DNA from: JAENVT01 sp031430695
Lineage (GTDB): Bacteria > Actinomycetota > Acidimicrobiia > Acidimicrobiales > Ilumatobacteraceae
Direction of reading: 5' to 3'
DNA length: 64,000 bases
Assembly (NCBI GenBank): GCA_031430695.1
Contig: JANPBZ010000134.1
Span: 1-64,000, forward strand
Positions 7,417 to 16,068 of the stretch are shown here, in pieces (the first letter of the stretch is position 1; each line of letters starts with the position of its first letter). The notes under the pieces are model-generated. The model searched no databases, was not told the DNA's origin, and worked only from the letters and a program-made list of their open reading frames with translations. A program made the position numbers and the translations under genes.

Positions 7417-9441
7417 GTGGACGCGACTTTCACCCCGGCCGACCTCGTTGCCGTCGTGCGTCCGTTCGGTCAATGGCCCGGAGGTCTGCTCCCGGCGCTG
7501 CACGCGCTGCAGCACGACTTCGGCTACATCGATCACGAAGCGATCCCGGTGCTCGCCGACGTGTTCAACCTTTCCGTCGCCGAGGTACATGGTGTCATCA
7601 GTTTCTACAAGGACTTCCGCTCGGTTGCTCCGAAAGGCCCGCTCGTGCAGGTGTGTAGGGCTGAAGCTTGTCAGGCCCGCGGAGGCAATGGCCTGCTCGC
7701 CAAGGCCGTCGAATTGTCGGCCGACGCCGACGTCGAGGTCGACGAGGTTTTCTGTCTCGGCAACTGCGCGCTCGGCCCGTCAGTTGCGGTCGATGGCCGC
7801 GTCTTCGGCAGGGTCGATGAGGCAGCGATCACGACGATCGTCAACGGGGCGGCCAGCGCCGCCGCGGCTCCGTTGACGATCGATTCGAATGGTGAGGGCA
7901 CGGTCGTGTTTGTTCCATGCGACACCGCTGCCCGCGCTGCCGGCGCCGACGAGGTCGCCGCAGCCCTGGTGGCGCATCCCGGTGTGCGCCTGGTGCGCAA
8001 TGGATCCCGCGGCATGTTGTGGCTCGAACCGATGATCGAGGTCCAAACGACCCAGGGTCGTGTCGCCTACGGACCCGTCGCCGCGAGCGAGGTGTCGTCG
8101 CTGCTCGATGCCGGCTTGCTCGATGGCGGTGATCACGCGCTGCGTCTCGGTCTCACCGACCAACTGCCGTGGATGGTCCGCCAGCAGCGCATCACCTTCC
8201 AACGCGTCGGCGTGGTCGATCCTCGTTCGACAGACGACTACGAGGCGCATGGAGGACTCGCCGGTCTGCGCCGCGCACTGGCCATGCAACCGGCCGAGGT
8301 GGTCACCGAGGTCACCGACAGCGGCTTACGCGGGCGCGGCGGCGCGGCGTTTCCGACGGGCATCAAGTGGCGAACCGTGCTCGATGCGGCGGGCCCGACG
8401 AAGTACATCGTGTGCAACGCCGACGAGGGCGACAGCGGCACCTTCGCCGACCGCATGTTGATGGAGGGCGACCCGTTCATGCTGCTCGAAGGCATGACGA
8501 TCGCCGGCTGGGCAGTGGGCGCCAACGACGGCTACATCTACGTCCGCAGCGAGTACCCCGATGCCATCGAGGCGCTGTACGCAGCCATCGCCGCGGCAGA
8601 GTCGAAGGGCTGGCTGGGCGCCAACGTGCTCGACAGCGGGTTCGCCTTCCGCATCCACGTTCGTGTTGGCGCCGGTGCCTACATCTGTGGCGAGGAAACA
8701 GCGATGCTGGAAAGCCTCGAGGGCAAGCGGGGTATCGTGCGCGCCAAACCGCCGTTGCCCGCGCTGCAGGGTCTGTTCGCAAAACCAACCGTGGTCAACA
8801 ACGTGCTGAGCCTGGCCACCGTGCCGGCCATCCTCGCCGATGGGGCGGCGGCGTATGCCGCCTTGGGCATCGGTCGCAGCCTCGGCACCCAGGTGTTTCA
8901 GCTTGCCGGTAACATCGCCCGCGGCGGCATCGTCGAGACCGCGTTCGGCATCACGCTCGGCGAACTGATCGAAGACCTCGGTGGCGGAACCGAGAGCGGT
9001 CGTCCGGTGCGCGCCGCGCAGGTCGGCGGGCCGTTGGGCTCCTACCTGCCGAGCGATCGATTCGACCTGCCCATGGATTACGAGGCGTTTGCCGCTGCTG
9101 ACGCGCTGTTGGGCCACGGAGGCATCGTGGTGTTCGACGACACGGTCGACATGGCAGCGCAGGCTCGCTTCGCGATGGAGTTCTGTGCCGTCGAGTCGTG
9201 CGGCAAGTGCACGCCGTGCCGGATTGGCAGCACACGAGGTATGGAACTGATCGACAAGATCGTTTCCGGCGACGGAGGCTCCGATGGCCGCATCTCGAAC
9301 ATCGCCACGCTCGTCGACCTGTGCGAGGTGATGGCCGATGGTTCGCTGTGTGCGATGGGTGGCCTCACGCCGTTGCCCGTTCGTAGCGCATTGGCACACT
9401 TCACCGACGACTTCAACCTCGCAGTAGGAGCGACCGTATGA
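7417..9441 (+). CDS. NAD-dependent formate dehydrogenase, fused gamma-beta (FdsG-FdsB) subunit
   Basis: A 674-residue protein that takes electrons from the catalytic subunit to NAD+. Residues 1-150 are a NuoE/FdsG thioredoxin-like domain with the [2Fe-2S] cysteines C80, C85, C113 and C117. Residues from about 160 are NuoF/FdsB: GLRGRGGAAFPTGIKW near 305 (NADH/FMN site), CNADEGDSGTFADR, GAGAYICGEETAMLESLEG, and the [4Fe-4S] motif ESCGKCTPCRIG with a later SLCAMGG cysteine. FdsG and FdsB are usually separate genes. It overlaps the next gene by 4 bp (ATGA), so translation is coupled and a 1:1 complex is expected. A group 3 hydrogenase diaphorase is the main alternative but is excluded by the downstream gene. 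Confidence 0.9.
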   Translation: MDATFTPADLVAVVRPFGQWPGGLLPALHALQHDFGYIDHEAIPVLADVFNLSVAEVHGVISFYKDFRSVAPKGPLVQVCRAEACQARGGNGLLAKAVELSADADVEVDEVFCLGNCALGPSVAVDGRVFGRVDEAAITTIVNGAASAAAAPLTIDSNGEGTVVFVPCDTAARAAGADEVAAALVAHPGVRLVRNGSRGMLWLEPMIEVQTTQGRVAYGPVAASEVSSLLDAGLLDGGDHALRLGLTDQLPWMVRQQRITFQRVGVVDPRSTDDYEAHGGLAGLRRALAMQPAEVVTEVTDSGLRGRGGAAFPTGIKWRTVLDAAGPTKYIVCNADEGDSGTFADRMLMEGDPFMLLEGMTIAGWAVGANDGYIYVRSEYPDAIEALYAAIAAAESKGWLGANVLDSGFAFRIHVRVGAGAYICGEETAMLESLEGKRGIVRAKPPLPALQGLFAKPTVVNNVLSLATVPAILADGAAAYAALGIGRSLGTQVFQLAGNIARGGIVETAFGITLGELIEDLGGGTESGRPVRAAQVGGPLGSYLPSDRFDLPMDYEAFAAADALLGHGGIVVFDDTVDMAAQARFAMEFCAVESCGKCTPCRIGSTRGMELIDKIVSGDGGSDGRISNIATLVDLCEVMADGSLCAMGGLTPLPVRSALAHFTDDFNLAVGATV

Positions 9442-12400
9442 CGCTGAGCCTTTCCGTACTCACCGGCGTATCGGAGTTTGCATTCACCGGCGATCACGAT
9501 CTCGGTACGCCGGCGCCCGATCGTCAGCTACGCAAACCCGCCCCGGCGACGGTGCGGATCACGATCGACGACCAGACCATCATGGTGCCCGAGGGCACCT
9601 CGGTCATGCGCGCTGCCGCACTCGCAGGCGTCGACATTCCCAAGCTGTGTGCCACCGACAGCCTCGAGCCGTTCGGTTCGTGCCGTCTGTGCCTGGTTGA
9701 GATCGATGGCCGCAAGGGCGCGCCCGCGTCGTGCACGACACCTGCGGTCAGTGGCATGCAGGTCACCACGCAATCACCCAAACTCGAGCGCCTGCGCCGC
9801 GGCGTGATGGAGCTGTACATCAGCGATCACCCGCTCGACTGTCTCACCTGCGCGGCAAACGGTGACTGCGAGTTGCAAGACATGGCCGGCGCGGTGGGTC
9901 TGCGCGACGTGCGGTACGGCTATGCGGGCGACAACCACCTCGGCCTCGACAAAGACACCTCGAACCCGTACTTCACCTTTGATTCGGCGAAGTGCATCGT
10001 CTGCTCGCGCTGCGTTCGCGCCTGCGAGGAGGTACAGGGCACGTTCGCCCTCACCATCGAGGGCCGCGGTTTCGGCTCGCGCGTAGCCGCCGGCGCCAAC
10101 GGGTCCTTTCTCGACTCACCGTGCGTGTCGTGCGGTGCGTGCGTGCAGGTCTGCCCAACGGCGACGCTCACCGAGAACACCGTCATCGAGCTGGGGCAAC
10201 CGCGCCGCACCGTGCTCACCACCTGCGCGTACTGCGGTGTCGGTTGCTCGTTCAAGGCCGAGATGCAGGGCGAGCAAGTCGTGCGCATGGTGCCGTACAA
10301 GGACGGCGGCGCCAACGAGGGTCACTCGTGCGTGAAGGGCCGCTTCGCCTGGGGCTACGCCAGTCACCCCGATCGCATGCTCGAGCCGATGATCCGCGAG
10401 AACATCGACGATCCGTGGAAGATCGTGTCGTGGGATGAAGCCATCGCCTACACCGCGGCCAAGTTGCTCGACATCCAGGCTCGCCACGGCAACGATGCCA
10501 TTGGTGGCATCACCTCGTCGCGTTGCACCAACGAGGAAGTGTTCGTGGTGCAGAAGATGGTTCGTACCGCGTTCGGCAACAACAACGTCGACACATGTGC
10601 CCGTGTCTGTCACTCGCCCACCGGGTTCGGGCTGAAGACGGCGTTCGGCACATCGGCGGGCACACAGGACTTCAAGTCGGTCGAGCAGACCGACGTCATC
10701 TTGCTGATCGGTGCCAACCCCACCGATGCGCACCCGGTGTTCGCGTCGCGCATGAAGAAGCGGCTGCGCGACGGCGCCAAGTTGATCGTGGTCGACCCGC
10801 GTCGCATCGACCTCGTGCGCAGCGCGCACGTCGAGGCGCAGCACTTCCTGCAGCTCCGCCCCGGCACCAACGTGGCCATCGTCAACGCGCTCGCCCACGT
10901 GATCGTCACCGAAGACCTCGTCGACCATCGCTTCGTCGTCGAGCGCTGCGAGCCGGTCGACTTCTCGCACTGGGCCGAGTTCGTCTCGCTTCCGGAGAAC
11001 AGCCCCGAGGAAACGGAACTGCACACGGGTGTGCCCGCCGCCGAGCTTCGTGCGGCCGCACGTCTGTATGCCACCGGCGGCAACGGGGCGATCTACTACG
11101 GCCTGGGCGTCACCGAGCACAGCCAGGGCAGCACGATGGTCATGGGCATGGCCAACCTCGCCATGGCCACCGGCAATCTCGGCCGCGACGGCGTGGGCGT
11201 CAACCCGCTGCGCGGGCAGAACAACGTGCAGGGTTCCTGCGACATGGGTTCGTTCCCGCACGAACTGTCGGGGTATCGCCACGTCAGCGACGACGGCACG
11301 CGGGCGATGTTCGAGACCTTGTGGGGACGTCCCATCCAGTCCGAGCCGGGCCTGCGCATCCCCAACATGTTCGATGCGGCCATCGACGGTCACTTCAAGG
11401 GCCTGTTCGTGCAGGGTGAAGACATCGCCCAGAGCGATCCCAACACGGTGCACGTGACGACCGCGCTGCGATCGCTCGAGCTGTTGGTGGTGCAGGACCT
11501 GTTCGTCAACGAGACCGCCAAACTCGCCCATGTGTTCTTACCGGGCACGTCATTCCTGGAGAAGGACGGCACGTTCACCAACGCCGAGCGACGTATCAAC
11601 CGCGTTCGACCCGTGATGCGGTCACGTTCGGGCAAGCAGGAATGGGAAGTGGCCTGCGAGCTCTCTGCCGCGCTCGGCGCCCCCATGCACTACGACCAGT
11701 CGAGTGAGATCATGGACGAGATCGCCCAGCTCACGCCGACGTTTGCGGGCGTGTCGTTCGCGATGCTCGACGAGGTGGGCAGCGTGCAGTGGCCGTGCAA
11801 CGCCGACAAGCCGCTCGGTACGCCGATCATGCACGAGGGCACGTTCGTACGCGGTCTCGGCATGTTCACGGCCACCCCGTATGTGCCCACCGAAGAACGG
11901 TCCAACCGCCGATTTCCCCTGCTGCTGACCACCGGTCGCATCCTCAGCCAGTACAACGTCGGCGCCCAGACGCGCCGCACCGACAACGTGCTGTGGCACC
12001 CCGAGGATGTTCTCGAAATCCACTCGCACGACGCAGAGGAGCGCGGTATCGGCGACGGTGATGAGGTCACACTGGCCAGTCGCGTCGGCGCCACCACGTT
12101 GCACGCACTGGTGTCGGACCGCATGCCACAGGGCGTGGTGTACACCACGTTCCACCACCCGGTCAGCGGCGCCAACGTGGTGACCACCGAGTGGAGCGAC
12201 TGGGCCACCAACTGCCCCGAGTACAAGGTCACCGCGGTCCAGGTCACGCCCGGTCACTCGGCCGCAACGGTGGAACTTGATCATCCAGAGCATCGCCTCA
12301 GCGCGTTGGTGCGCATGGCCAACCAGATCGCCCGCCAGTTCTCACACGAGCCGGCTGAAGCTGCCGCCGCCGCTGTTGCGGATCACCTCGACAAGTTCTG

Positions 12401-12506
12401 GGAACACGAGATGCGGGTAGATCTCGCCCGGGCGATCGAGGGTGGCAGTGTCACCGTCGATCCGATCGTCGTGCAAGCCGTCGAGCGGCTGGTCATCATC
12501 GTCTGA
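9438..12506 (+). CDS. Molybdenum/tungsten formate dehydrogenase catalytic subunit with C-terminal FdsD domain
   Basis: A 1022-residue cytoplasmic protein oxidising formate to CO2. Order of domains: [2Fe-2S] ferredoxin (about 35-115, FGSCRLCLVEIDG); NuoG-type His-Cys cluster (DHPLDCLTCAANGDC); two [4Fe-4S] sites (CIVCSRCVRACE and CVSCGACVQVCP); a bis-MGD oxidoreductase core beginning with a further cluster (CAYCGVGCSF) and carrying the metal ligand in ARVCHSPTGFG, Cys391-His392. TGT rather than TGA shows it is the cysteine, not selenocysteine, form. The dinucleotide-binding domain lies around 800-930. The last 70 residues (RMANQIARQF, DHLDKFWEHEMR) match the small FdsD subunit, normally a separate gene. 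No FdsC/FdhD chaperone gene adjoins, so these must be elsewhere. Confidence 0.92.
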   Translation: MTLSLSVLTGVSEFAFTGDHDLGTPAPDRQLRKPAPATVRITIDDQTIMVPEGTSVMRAAALAGVDIPKLCATDSLEPFGSCRLCLVEIDGRKGAPASCTTPAVSGMQVTTQSPKLERLRRGVMELYISDHPLDCLTCAANGDCELQDMAGAVGLRDVRYGYAGDNHLGLDKDTSNPYFTFDSAKCIVCSRCVRACEEVQGTFALTIEGRGFGSRVAAGANGSFLDSPCVSCGACVQVCPTATLTENTVIELGQPRRTVLTTCAYCGVGCSFKAEMQGEQVVRMVPYKDGGANEGHSCVKGRFAWGYASHPDRMLEPMIRENIDDPWKIVSWDEAIAYTAAKLLDIQARHGNDAIGGITSSRCTNEEVFVVQKMVRTAFGNNNVDTCARVCHSPTGFGLKTAFGTSAGTQDFKSVEQTDVILLIGANPTDAHPVFASRMKKRLRDGAKLIVVDPRRIDLVRSAHVEAQHFLQLRPGTNVAIVNALAHVIVTEDLVDHRFVVERCEPVDFSHWAEFVSLPENSPEETELHTGVPAAELRAAARLYATGGNGAIYYGLGVTEHSQGSTMVMGMANLAMATGNLGRDGVGVNPLRGQNNVQGSCDMGSFPHELSGYRHVSDDGTRAMFETLWGRPIQSEPGLRIPNMFDAAIDGHFKGLFVQGEDIAQSDPNTVHVTTALRSLELLVVQDLFVNETAKLAHVFLPGTSFLEKDGTFTNAERRINRVRPVMRSRSGKQEWEVACELSAALGAPMHYDQSSEIMDEIAQLTPTFAGVSFAMLDEVGSVQWPCNADKPLGTPIMHEGTFVRGLGMFTATPYVPTEERSNRRFPLLLTTGRILSQYNVGAQTRRTDNVLWHPEDVLEIHSHDAEERGIGDGDEVTLASRVGATTLHALVSDRMPQGVVYTTFHHPVSGANVVTTEWSDWATNCPEYKVTAVQVTPGHSAATVELDHPEHRLSALVRMANQIARQFSHEPAEAAAAAVADHLDKFWEHEMRVDLARAIEGGSVTVDPIVVQAVERLVIIV

Positions 12507-12521
12507 CGCGCCCACGTCGCG

Positions 12522-13319
12522 TCAAGCCGGAGGAATCGGCGCCTTGCGCTGCTTCCAGTAGTAGTACATCGCCGCACCTGCTGCGGCAAGCACCAACGCG
12601 ATCACAATGATTGTGTTTGCGCTGTCTCCGTCCGACTCGGCCTCGCTCGGTTGCGTGACGGTTGGCGCGAGGATGACGGCGGTGTCGGTGGGTGCGCCGG
12701 TGGTGGTGGTGCTGGCGGCGGCGGTGCTGGGTGCCGACGTCGGCGGCAGCGTGTTGGCGAGAGTGGTTGGTGCGGGGGTCGGCGCGACGGTGGTCGTGGG
12801 TGGGATTGTCGTGGTCTCGGCTGGTGGCGTGGCGGGTGCGACGCCCGCGACTTCGAGGGTAGGTGCTTCATTGTCGAGACCCGGATCGCCGATCCATCCA
12901 ACCTCCTCGCCCGTGTTGTAGGTCTGCAGTATGGGGAAGGTCGCGGTTCCCAGATTTGTTCCCGAATGGAGGGTGATGTTGAAGGTCTCGTCCTCGGCGG
13001 GTGCGGCGCCTTCGTCCTTGGTGTAGCGGATGACGACCCGCTGTGACTCGCCGACAATCGTGCACGTCCACGTCGGCTTGCTCTCGCAGGCTAGGCCGGT
13101 CCACCCCTCGGGCAGTCGAATGGCGATGCGTTCGTTGTAGGTGGCCTCATCGCGCTCGTCTTCGACGAACAGCGTGAGTGCGATGTCGCTGTCGGCAGCG
13201 ACGGTGGCCGGAGCATCTTTGAAATCGGCGCGAGCATCGACGCGCGCAGGCGCCCACATGCCAATAAGACCAATGAGGATTGCGGCCGAGAACACACGCC
13301 GGCGTCGGTGAGAAGACAT
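12522..13319 (-). CDS. YcnI/DUF1775-like membrane-anchored exported protein
   Basis: A 265-residue protein with an N-terminal signal segment (VFSAAILIGLIGMWAP), an extracytoplasmic beta domain (about 30-150), a Pro/Thr/Ala-rich stalk (about 155-225) and a single C-terminal membrane helix (TIIVIALVLAAAGAAMYYYW) followed by a basic tail. The beta domain shows the YcnI pattern: a paired strand with IAIRLPEGWTGLACESKP and ILQTYNTGEEVGWIGDPG near its end. YcnI proteins are linked to copper handling in some bacteria, but no copper gene adjoins here and the usual N-terminal histidine is not evident. It converges on the formate dehydrogenase operon, 15 bp away. Confidence 0.7.
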   Translation of the reverse strand: MSSHRRRRVFSAAILIGLIGMWAPARVDARADFKDAPATVAADSDIALTLFVEDERDEATYNERIAIRLPEGWTGLACESKPTWTCTIVGESQRVVIRYTKDEGAAPAEDETFNITLHSGTNLGTATFPILQTYNTGEEVGWIGDPGLDNEAPTLEVAGVAPATPPAETTTIPPTTTVAPTPAPTTLANTLPPTSAPSTAAASTTTTGAPTDTAVILAPTVTQPSEAESDGDSANTIIVIALVLAAAGAAMYYYWKQRKAPIPPA

Positions 13320-13392
13320 ATCTCAAGTTTGTCGTCCGAGGAACGCGAAAAGTTCCCGAGAACGACAGAAATCTACCTCGCTACCAGTCGGG

Positions 13393-13671
13393 CTAGACGG
13401 CTTCTTTCACCTTGCGTCCGACTTCGATGGCGTGGTCGGGGTAGCGATTGGGATCGCCCGGCACGCCGAGTGAAGCGCGGAACAGCGTGATCGCCTTGAA
13501 ACAGGCCGCCTCGTGCAGGCCGGCGTTCATGATTCGATTCACCGAGGGAGTCAGGTCGATCGATTCTGTGCGGATGGCCTGGGCCACACCCTCACTGGTG
13601 GTGAGGTCTTCGGCAATCGCTGCGGCTGCTTTGGCGCGCTTGGTGGCTGGACGAGGCTTCGGTGTAGGCAT
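13393..13671 (-). CDS. Hypothetical protein, 92 residues
   Basis: The product has a basic Lys/Arg/Pro-rich N-terminus (MPTPKPRPATKRAKAAAAIA) and a likely helical core (ESIDLTPSVNRIMNAGLHEA, then RASLGVPGDPNRYPDHAIEV). I do not recognise the family. The ATG at 13671 is chosen because GAAGGA lies 6 nt upstream; a longer frame exists upstream but carries no coding look. A possible promoter -10 box TAGAAT is on the minus strand at 13739-13744, giving a leader of about 60 nt. Confidence 0.6.
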   Translation of the reverse strand: MPTPKPRPATKRAKAAAAIAEDLTTSEGVAQAIRTESIDLTPSVNRIMNAGLHEAACFKAITLFRASLGVPGDPNRYPDHAIEVGRKVKEAV

Positions 13672-13738
13672 GGCGATCCTTCGTGGTTGATGATGACGCC
13701 CAGTGTCGGACGTGCTGAGGACGGCATGAGAAGCAATC

Positions 13739-13744
13739 ATTCTA
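13739..13744 (-). promoter_or_regulatory. Possible -10 box for the 92-residue hypothetical gene
   Basis: TAGAAT on the minus strand is close to the TATAAT consensus and lies about 68 nt before the ATG at 13671. No convincing -35 element is seen. Confidence 0.3.
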
Positions 13745-13784
13745 CCGCCGGTCCAGAGCCTTCGTCGCCGGCCGCGATTCGAGG

Positions 13785-15074
13785 TCAGCGGGCGATACCC
13801 TCGATCAGATCGGCGGCGCGTTGCGTGCCACCGCGCGAGCGGATGATGGCGGCATTTGCCGCCATTCTGGTTTGCAGGTGTTCGTCGGCGAGCAGGCGAT
13901 CGACTGCCCCGATCAACTCTGCATCCTCGAACGCGTAGGTCGACAGTCGTACTCCGTAGCCGGTCTCGTGCACCCGCTGAGCGTTGTCGTACTGATCCCA
14001 GAACAGGGGCAGCAGTACCATCGGCTTGCCGAAGTGGAAGCTCTCGGTGGTCGTGTTGTTGCCGCCATGGGTGATGACCAGATCGACCGTCGGCAATACG
14101 TTGGTCTGTGGTACCTGCTGGGCGCCCCACATGTTGGGCGGCAGGTCGAGCGTGTCATGTAGCGGACCCTTCGACACGATGTAGCGATGTGGCGTTTGGC
14201 CGAGCACGTGGACCAGACGCTGCATCAGCTCGACGTCGGCGGAGCCGAGCGAGCCCAGCGACAGGTAGATGAGCGCGCCGCTATCAGACGAGGCGGCGCC
14301 GAGTTCGGAGGGCACCTCGAACGGTTCGTCGGTGGCACGCACCGACGAGTCGAGGCGATGCCAGGTCGCACCGAGTGGTCGTCGATCGGTGTAGTCGATG
14401 ACCTCGGGGTAGGTGTACAGGTTCAGGTGGGCGCTCTCGTGGATGAACTCGAGATCAGCCAGCGGTTGTGCCCCGCATGACTGCACCCATTCGTTGTAGG
14501 CCTGCCACGTCGGTCGATGGGTGCGGTCGTACTCGGCACGGAACGCATCCCATTCACTGCGATCGTCGGCGGGCAGCCCGCTGTATGTGGGTGGGACATC
14601 GGGGCCCTTCATCTCCAACGGCTGGCAGCTGACGATGCGGACGAACGGCACACCTGCGGTCGTCAGGGCCGGAAAGCAGTTGACGTTGTCTTCGATGATC
14701 ACGTCGGGACGTTGGCGCTCGATGATCTCCTTCAGATGTGGCTCGCAATACATGGCACCATCGATCAGTGCCTGCCACGTCGGCTGCATGAAGCCGCTGA
14801 GTTGGTCGAACGTCGAGGTGCGGAATACCGGCTTGGTGTCACGAATGAAGTCGGTCCAGAACTGCCCGGCTGCTTGCTCGGGCGCATCGGGCGGCGGAGG
14901 GGGGGCGAGGTCGACGAGGTCCTCGACGAATCCCAGCGGCTCCAATCGGCCGGCCCACGATGCTTCGGCGGCGAACACCACCTTGTGACCGCGCTGCAGC
15001 AGGATGTTGCCGATTCCAATGCAATTGTTCGTCGGCCCGTAGGCGCTCTCTGGCATGAACAAGAAGGTGGCCAT
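13785..15074 (-). CDS. MGT-type (GT1/GT-B) glycosyltransferase
   Basis: A 429-residue protein of the UDP-glycosyltransferase/macrolide-glycosyltransferase type, transferring a sugar from a nucleotide donor to a small acceptor. The N-terminal acceptor domain opens with MATFLFMPESAYGPTNNCIG. The C-terminal donor domain has ALIYLSLGSLGS near 265 and the signature around VDLVITHGGNNTTTESFHFG, PMVLLPLFWDQYDNAQRV, where HGG, the E and the DQ pair bind the nucleotide sugar. The acceptor is unknown. ATG 15074 leaves only 15 bp to the divergent kinase gene, and its -10 candidate overlaps that of the neighbour. An upstream extension of the frame is rejected because it covers the divergent gene. Confidence 0.85.
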   Translation of the reverse strand: MATFLFMPESAYGPTNNCIGIGNILLQRGHKVVFAAEASWAGRLEPLGFVEDLVDLAPPPPPDAPEQAAGQFWTDFIRDTKPVFRTSTFDQLSGFMQPTWQALIDGAMYCEPHLKEIIERQRPDVIIEDNVNCFPALTTAGVPFVRIVSCQPLEMKGPDVPPTYSGLPADDRSEWDAFRAEYDRTHRPTWQAYNEWVQSCGAQPLADLEFIHESAHLNLYTYPEVIDYTDRRPLGATWHRLDSSVRATDEPFEVPSELGAASSDSGALIYLSLGSLGSADVELMQRLVHVLGQTPHRYIVSKGPLHDTLDLPPNMWGAQQVPQTNVLPTVDLVITHGGNNTTTESFHFGKPMVLLPLFWDQYDNAQRVHETGYGVRLSTYAFEDAELIGAVDRLLADEHLQTRMAANAAIIRSRGGTQRAADLIEGIAR

Positions 15075-15077
15075 GGC

Positions 15078-15087
15078 TACCGTTCTA
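15078..15087. promoter_or_regulatory. Interlocked divergent leaderless -10 boxes
   Basis: On the plus strand TACCGT (15078-15083) stands 6 nt before GTG 15090. On the minus strand TAGAAC (15082-15087) stands 7 nt before ATG 15074. The two boxes share two base pairs, so polymerase on one promoter should exclude the other. Confidence 0.45.
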
Positions 15088-15089
15088 GC

Positions 15090-16058
15090 GTGACACCAGG
15101 CGCCTCGATCGAACTGGCTGCGCGGTTGCTCGGTCGGGAGTGTTCCGTCGAACGTCCGATCACGGTGGATCAGACCAACTTCAGTGTGGTGGTCGACGAG
15201 TCGGTGGTTGTCAAATGGCTGCGCCCACCGGTGCCCGTTCCACATCCGGGTGTGCAACTCATTCGCCATCTCACTGCGGCCGGATTCGACGAGATGCCGC
15301 CCCTCGTTGGCGTCGACCAGCGCGACGGAGCGGTGGCTGCGATCGTCACGTCGTACCTGCCGGGGGCCGTGGATGGGTGGGATTGGTATGTCGACGACGT
15401 CGAGGCCTGGCTTGCCGACCGGTTGCCGTTGAGCGGCGTTGTCGACTTCGCTCGTCGAATGGGCGCCATGACGGCGCGTTTGCATTCCGCGCTCGCCGAT
15501 CTGCAGCCGATGATGGTCGAGGTTGCTGGCGCCGCCGAGCAGGCGATGGCTGATCTACGGCTGGCGAAGGAGCGGCTCGACGGCTTGGAGTGGCTGGACG
15601 AGCGATCGGTTGCCACCGCATTGCAGCCTCTGCGCGACGCCGGTCACGTTGCAGGCCATCGCATTCACGGCGACCTTCACGCCGGCCAGTTCCTGCGCGC
15701 CGGGGACACGATGGTCGTCACCGATTTCGATGGCAACCCACTGCAGGATCCGGCCGAGCGGGCACGAACGCAATCACCGCTACGCGACGTGGCCTCGATG
15801 GTGCAATCGATCGCCCATGTCGGTGCTGTGGTGGTGAAGCGACGTCGGCCCGACCGGGCCGACGACGTCGACCGGTTCACCGTGGCTGCGACTGCCGCCG
15901 CTCTTGATGCCTACGTCGCTGAACACAGCATCGATGAGGATCTCCTGCTGGCCTTTCGTGTGGCCCAGGAGCTGCACGAGTACGCCTACTCGATTCACCA
16001 CCTGCCGCACTGGCGCTACGTCGCCGATTCCGCTCTTCCAAGGTTGCTCGGCGGGTAA
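15090..16058 (+). CDS. Aminoglycoside-phosphotransferase-fold sugar kinase (glucosamine kinase/maltokinase-like)
   Basis: A 322-residue kinase of the APH/maltokinase fold. The N-lobe lysine is probably in SVVVKWLRPP near residue 42. The catalytic loop is HGDLHAGQFL near 192, and the metal-binding DFDGNP follows near 212. These pieces resemble both the C-terminal kinase of trehalose-pathway maltokinases and the actinobacterial glucosamine kinases. The neighbour 10 bp downstream encodes a SIS-domain protein, which favours an amino-sugar substrate; this is inference. The GTG start at 15090 is supported by the -10 box 6 nt upstream; no Shine-Dalgarno is visible. Confidence 0.75.
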   Translation: MTPGASIELAARLLGRECSVERPITVDQTNFSVVVDESVVVKWLRPPVPVPHPGVQLIRHLTAAGFDEMPPLVGVDQRDGAVAAIVTSYLPGAVDGWDWYVDDVEAWLADRLPLSGVVDFARRMGAMTARLHSALADLQPMMVEVAGAAEQAMADLRLAKERLDGLEWLDERSVATALQPLRDAGHVAGHRIHGDLHAGQFLRAGDTMVVTDFDGNPLQDPAERARTQSPLRDVASMVQSIAHVGAVVVKRRRPDRADDVDRFTVAATAAALDAYVAEHSIDEDLLLAFRVAQELHEYAYSIHHLPHWRYVADSALPRLLGG

Positions 16059-16068
16059 GTTCGACATC

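Noticed and set aside
10608..10610. Possible selenocysteine in the formate dehydrogenase
   Set aside because: The metal-ligand codon is TGT (Cys391), not TGA, and no SECIS-like hairpin follows.
13785..15485. 566-codon version of the glycosyltransferase
   Set aside because: The extra N-terminal part overlaps the divergent kinase gene and has no family similarity; ATG 15074 gives the standard start.
15090..16058. Aminoglycoside resistance gene
   Set aside because: The APH fold alone does not imply resistance; the SIS partner and maltokinase-like motifs favour a sugar kinase.
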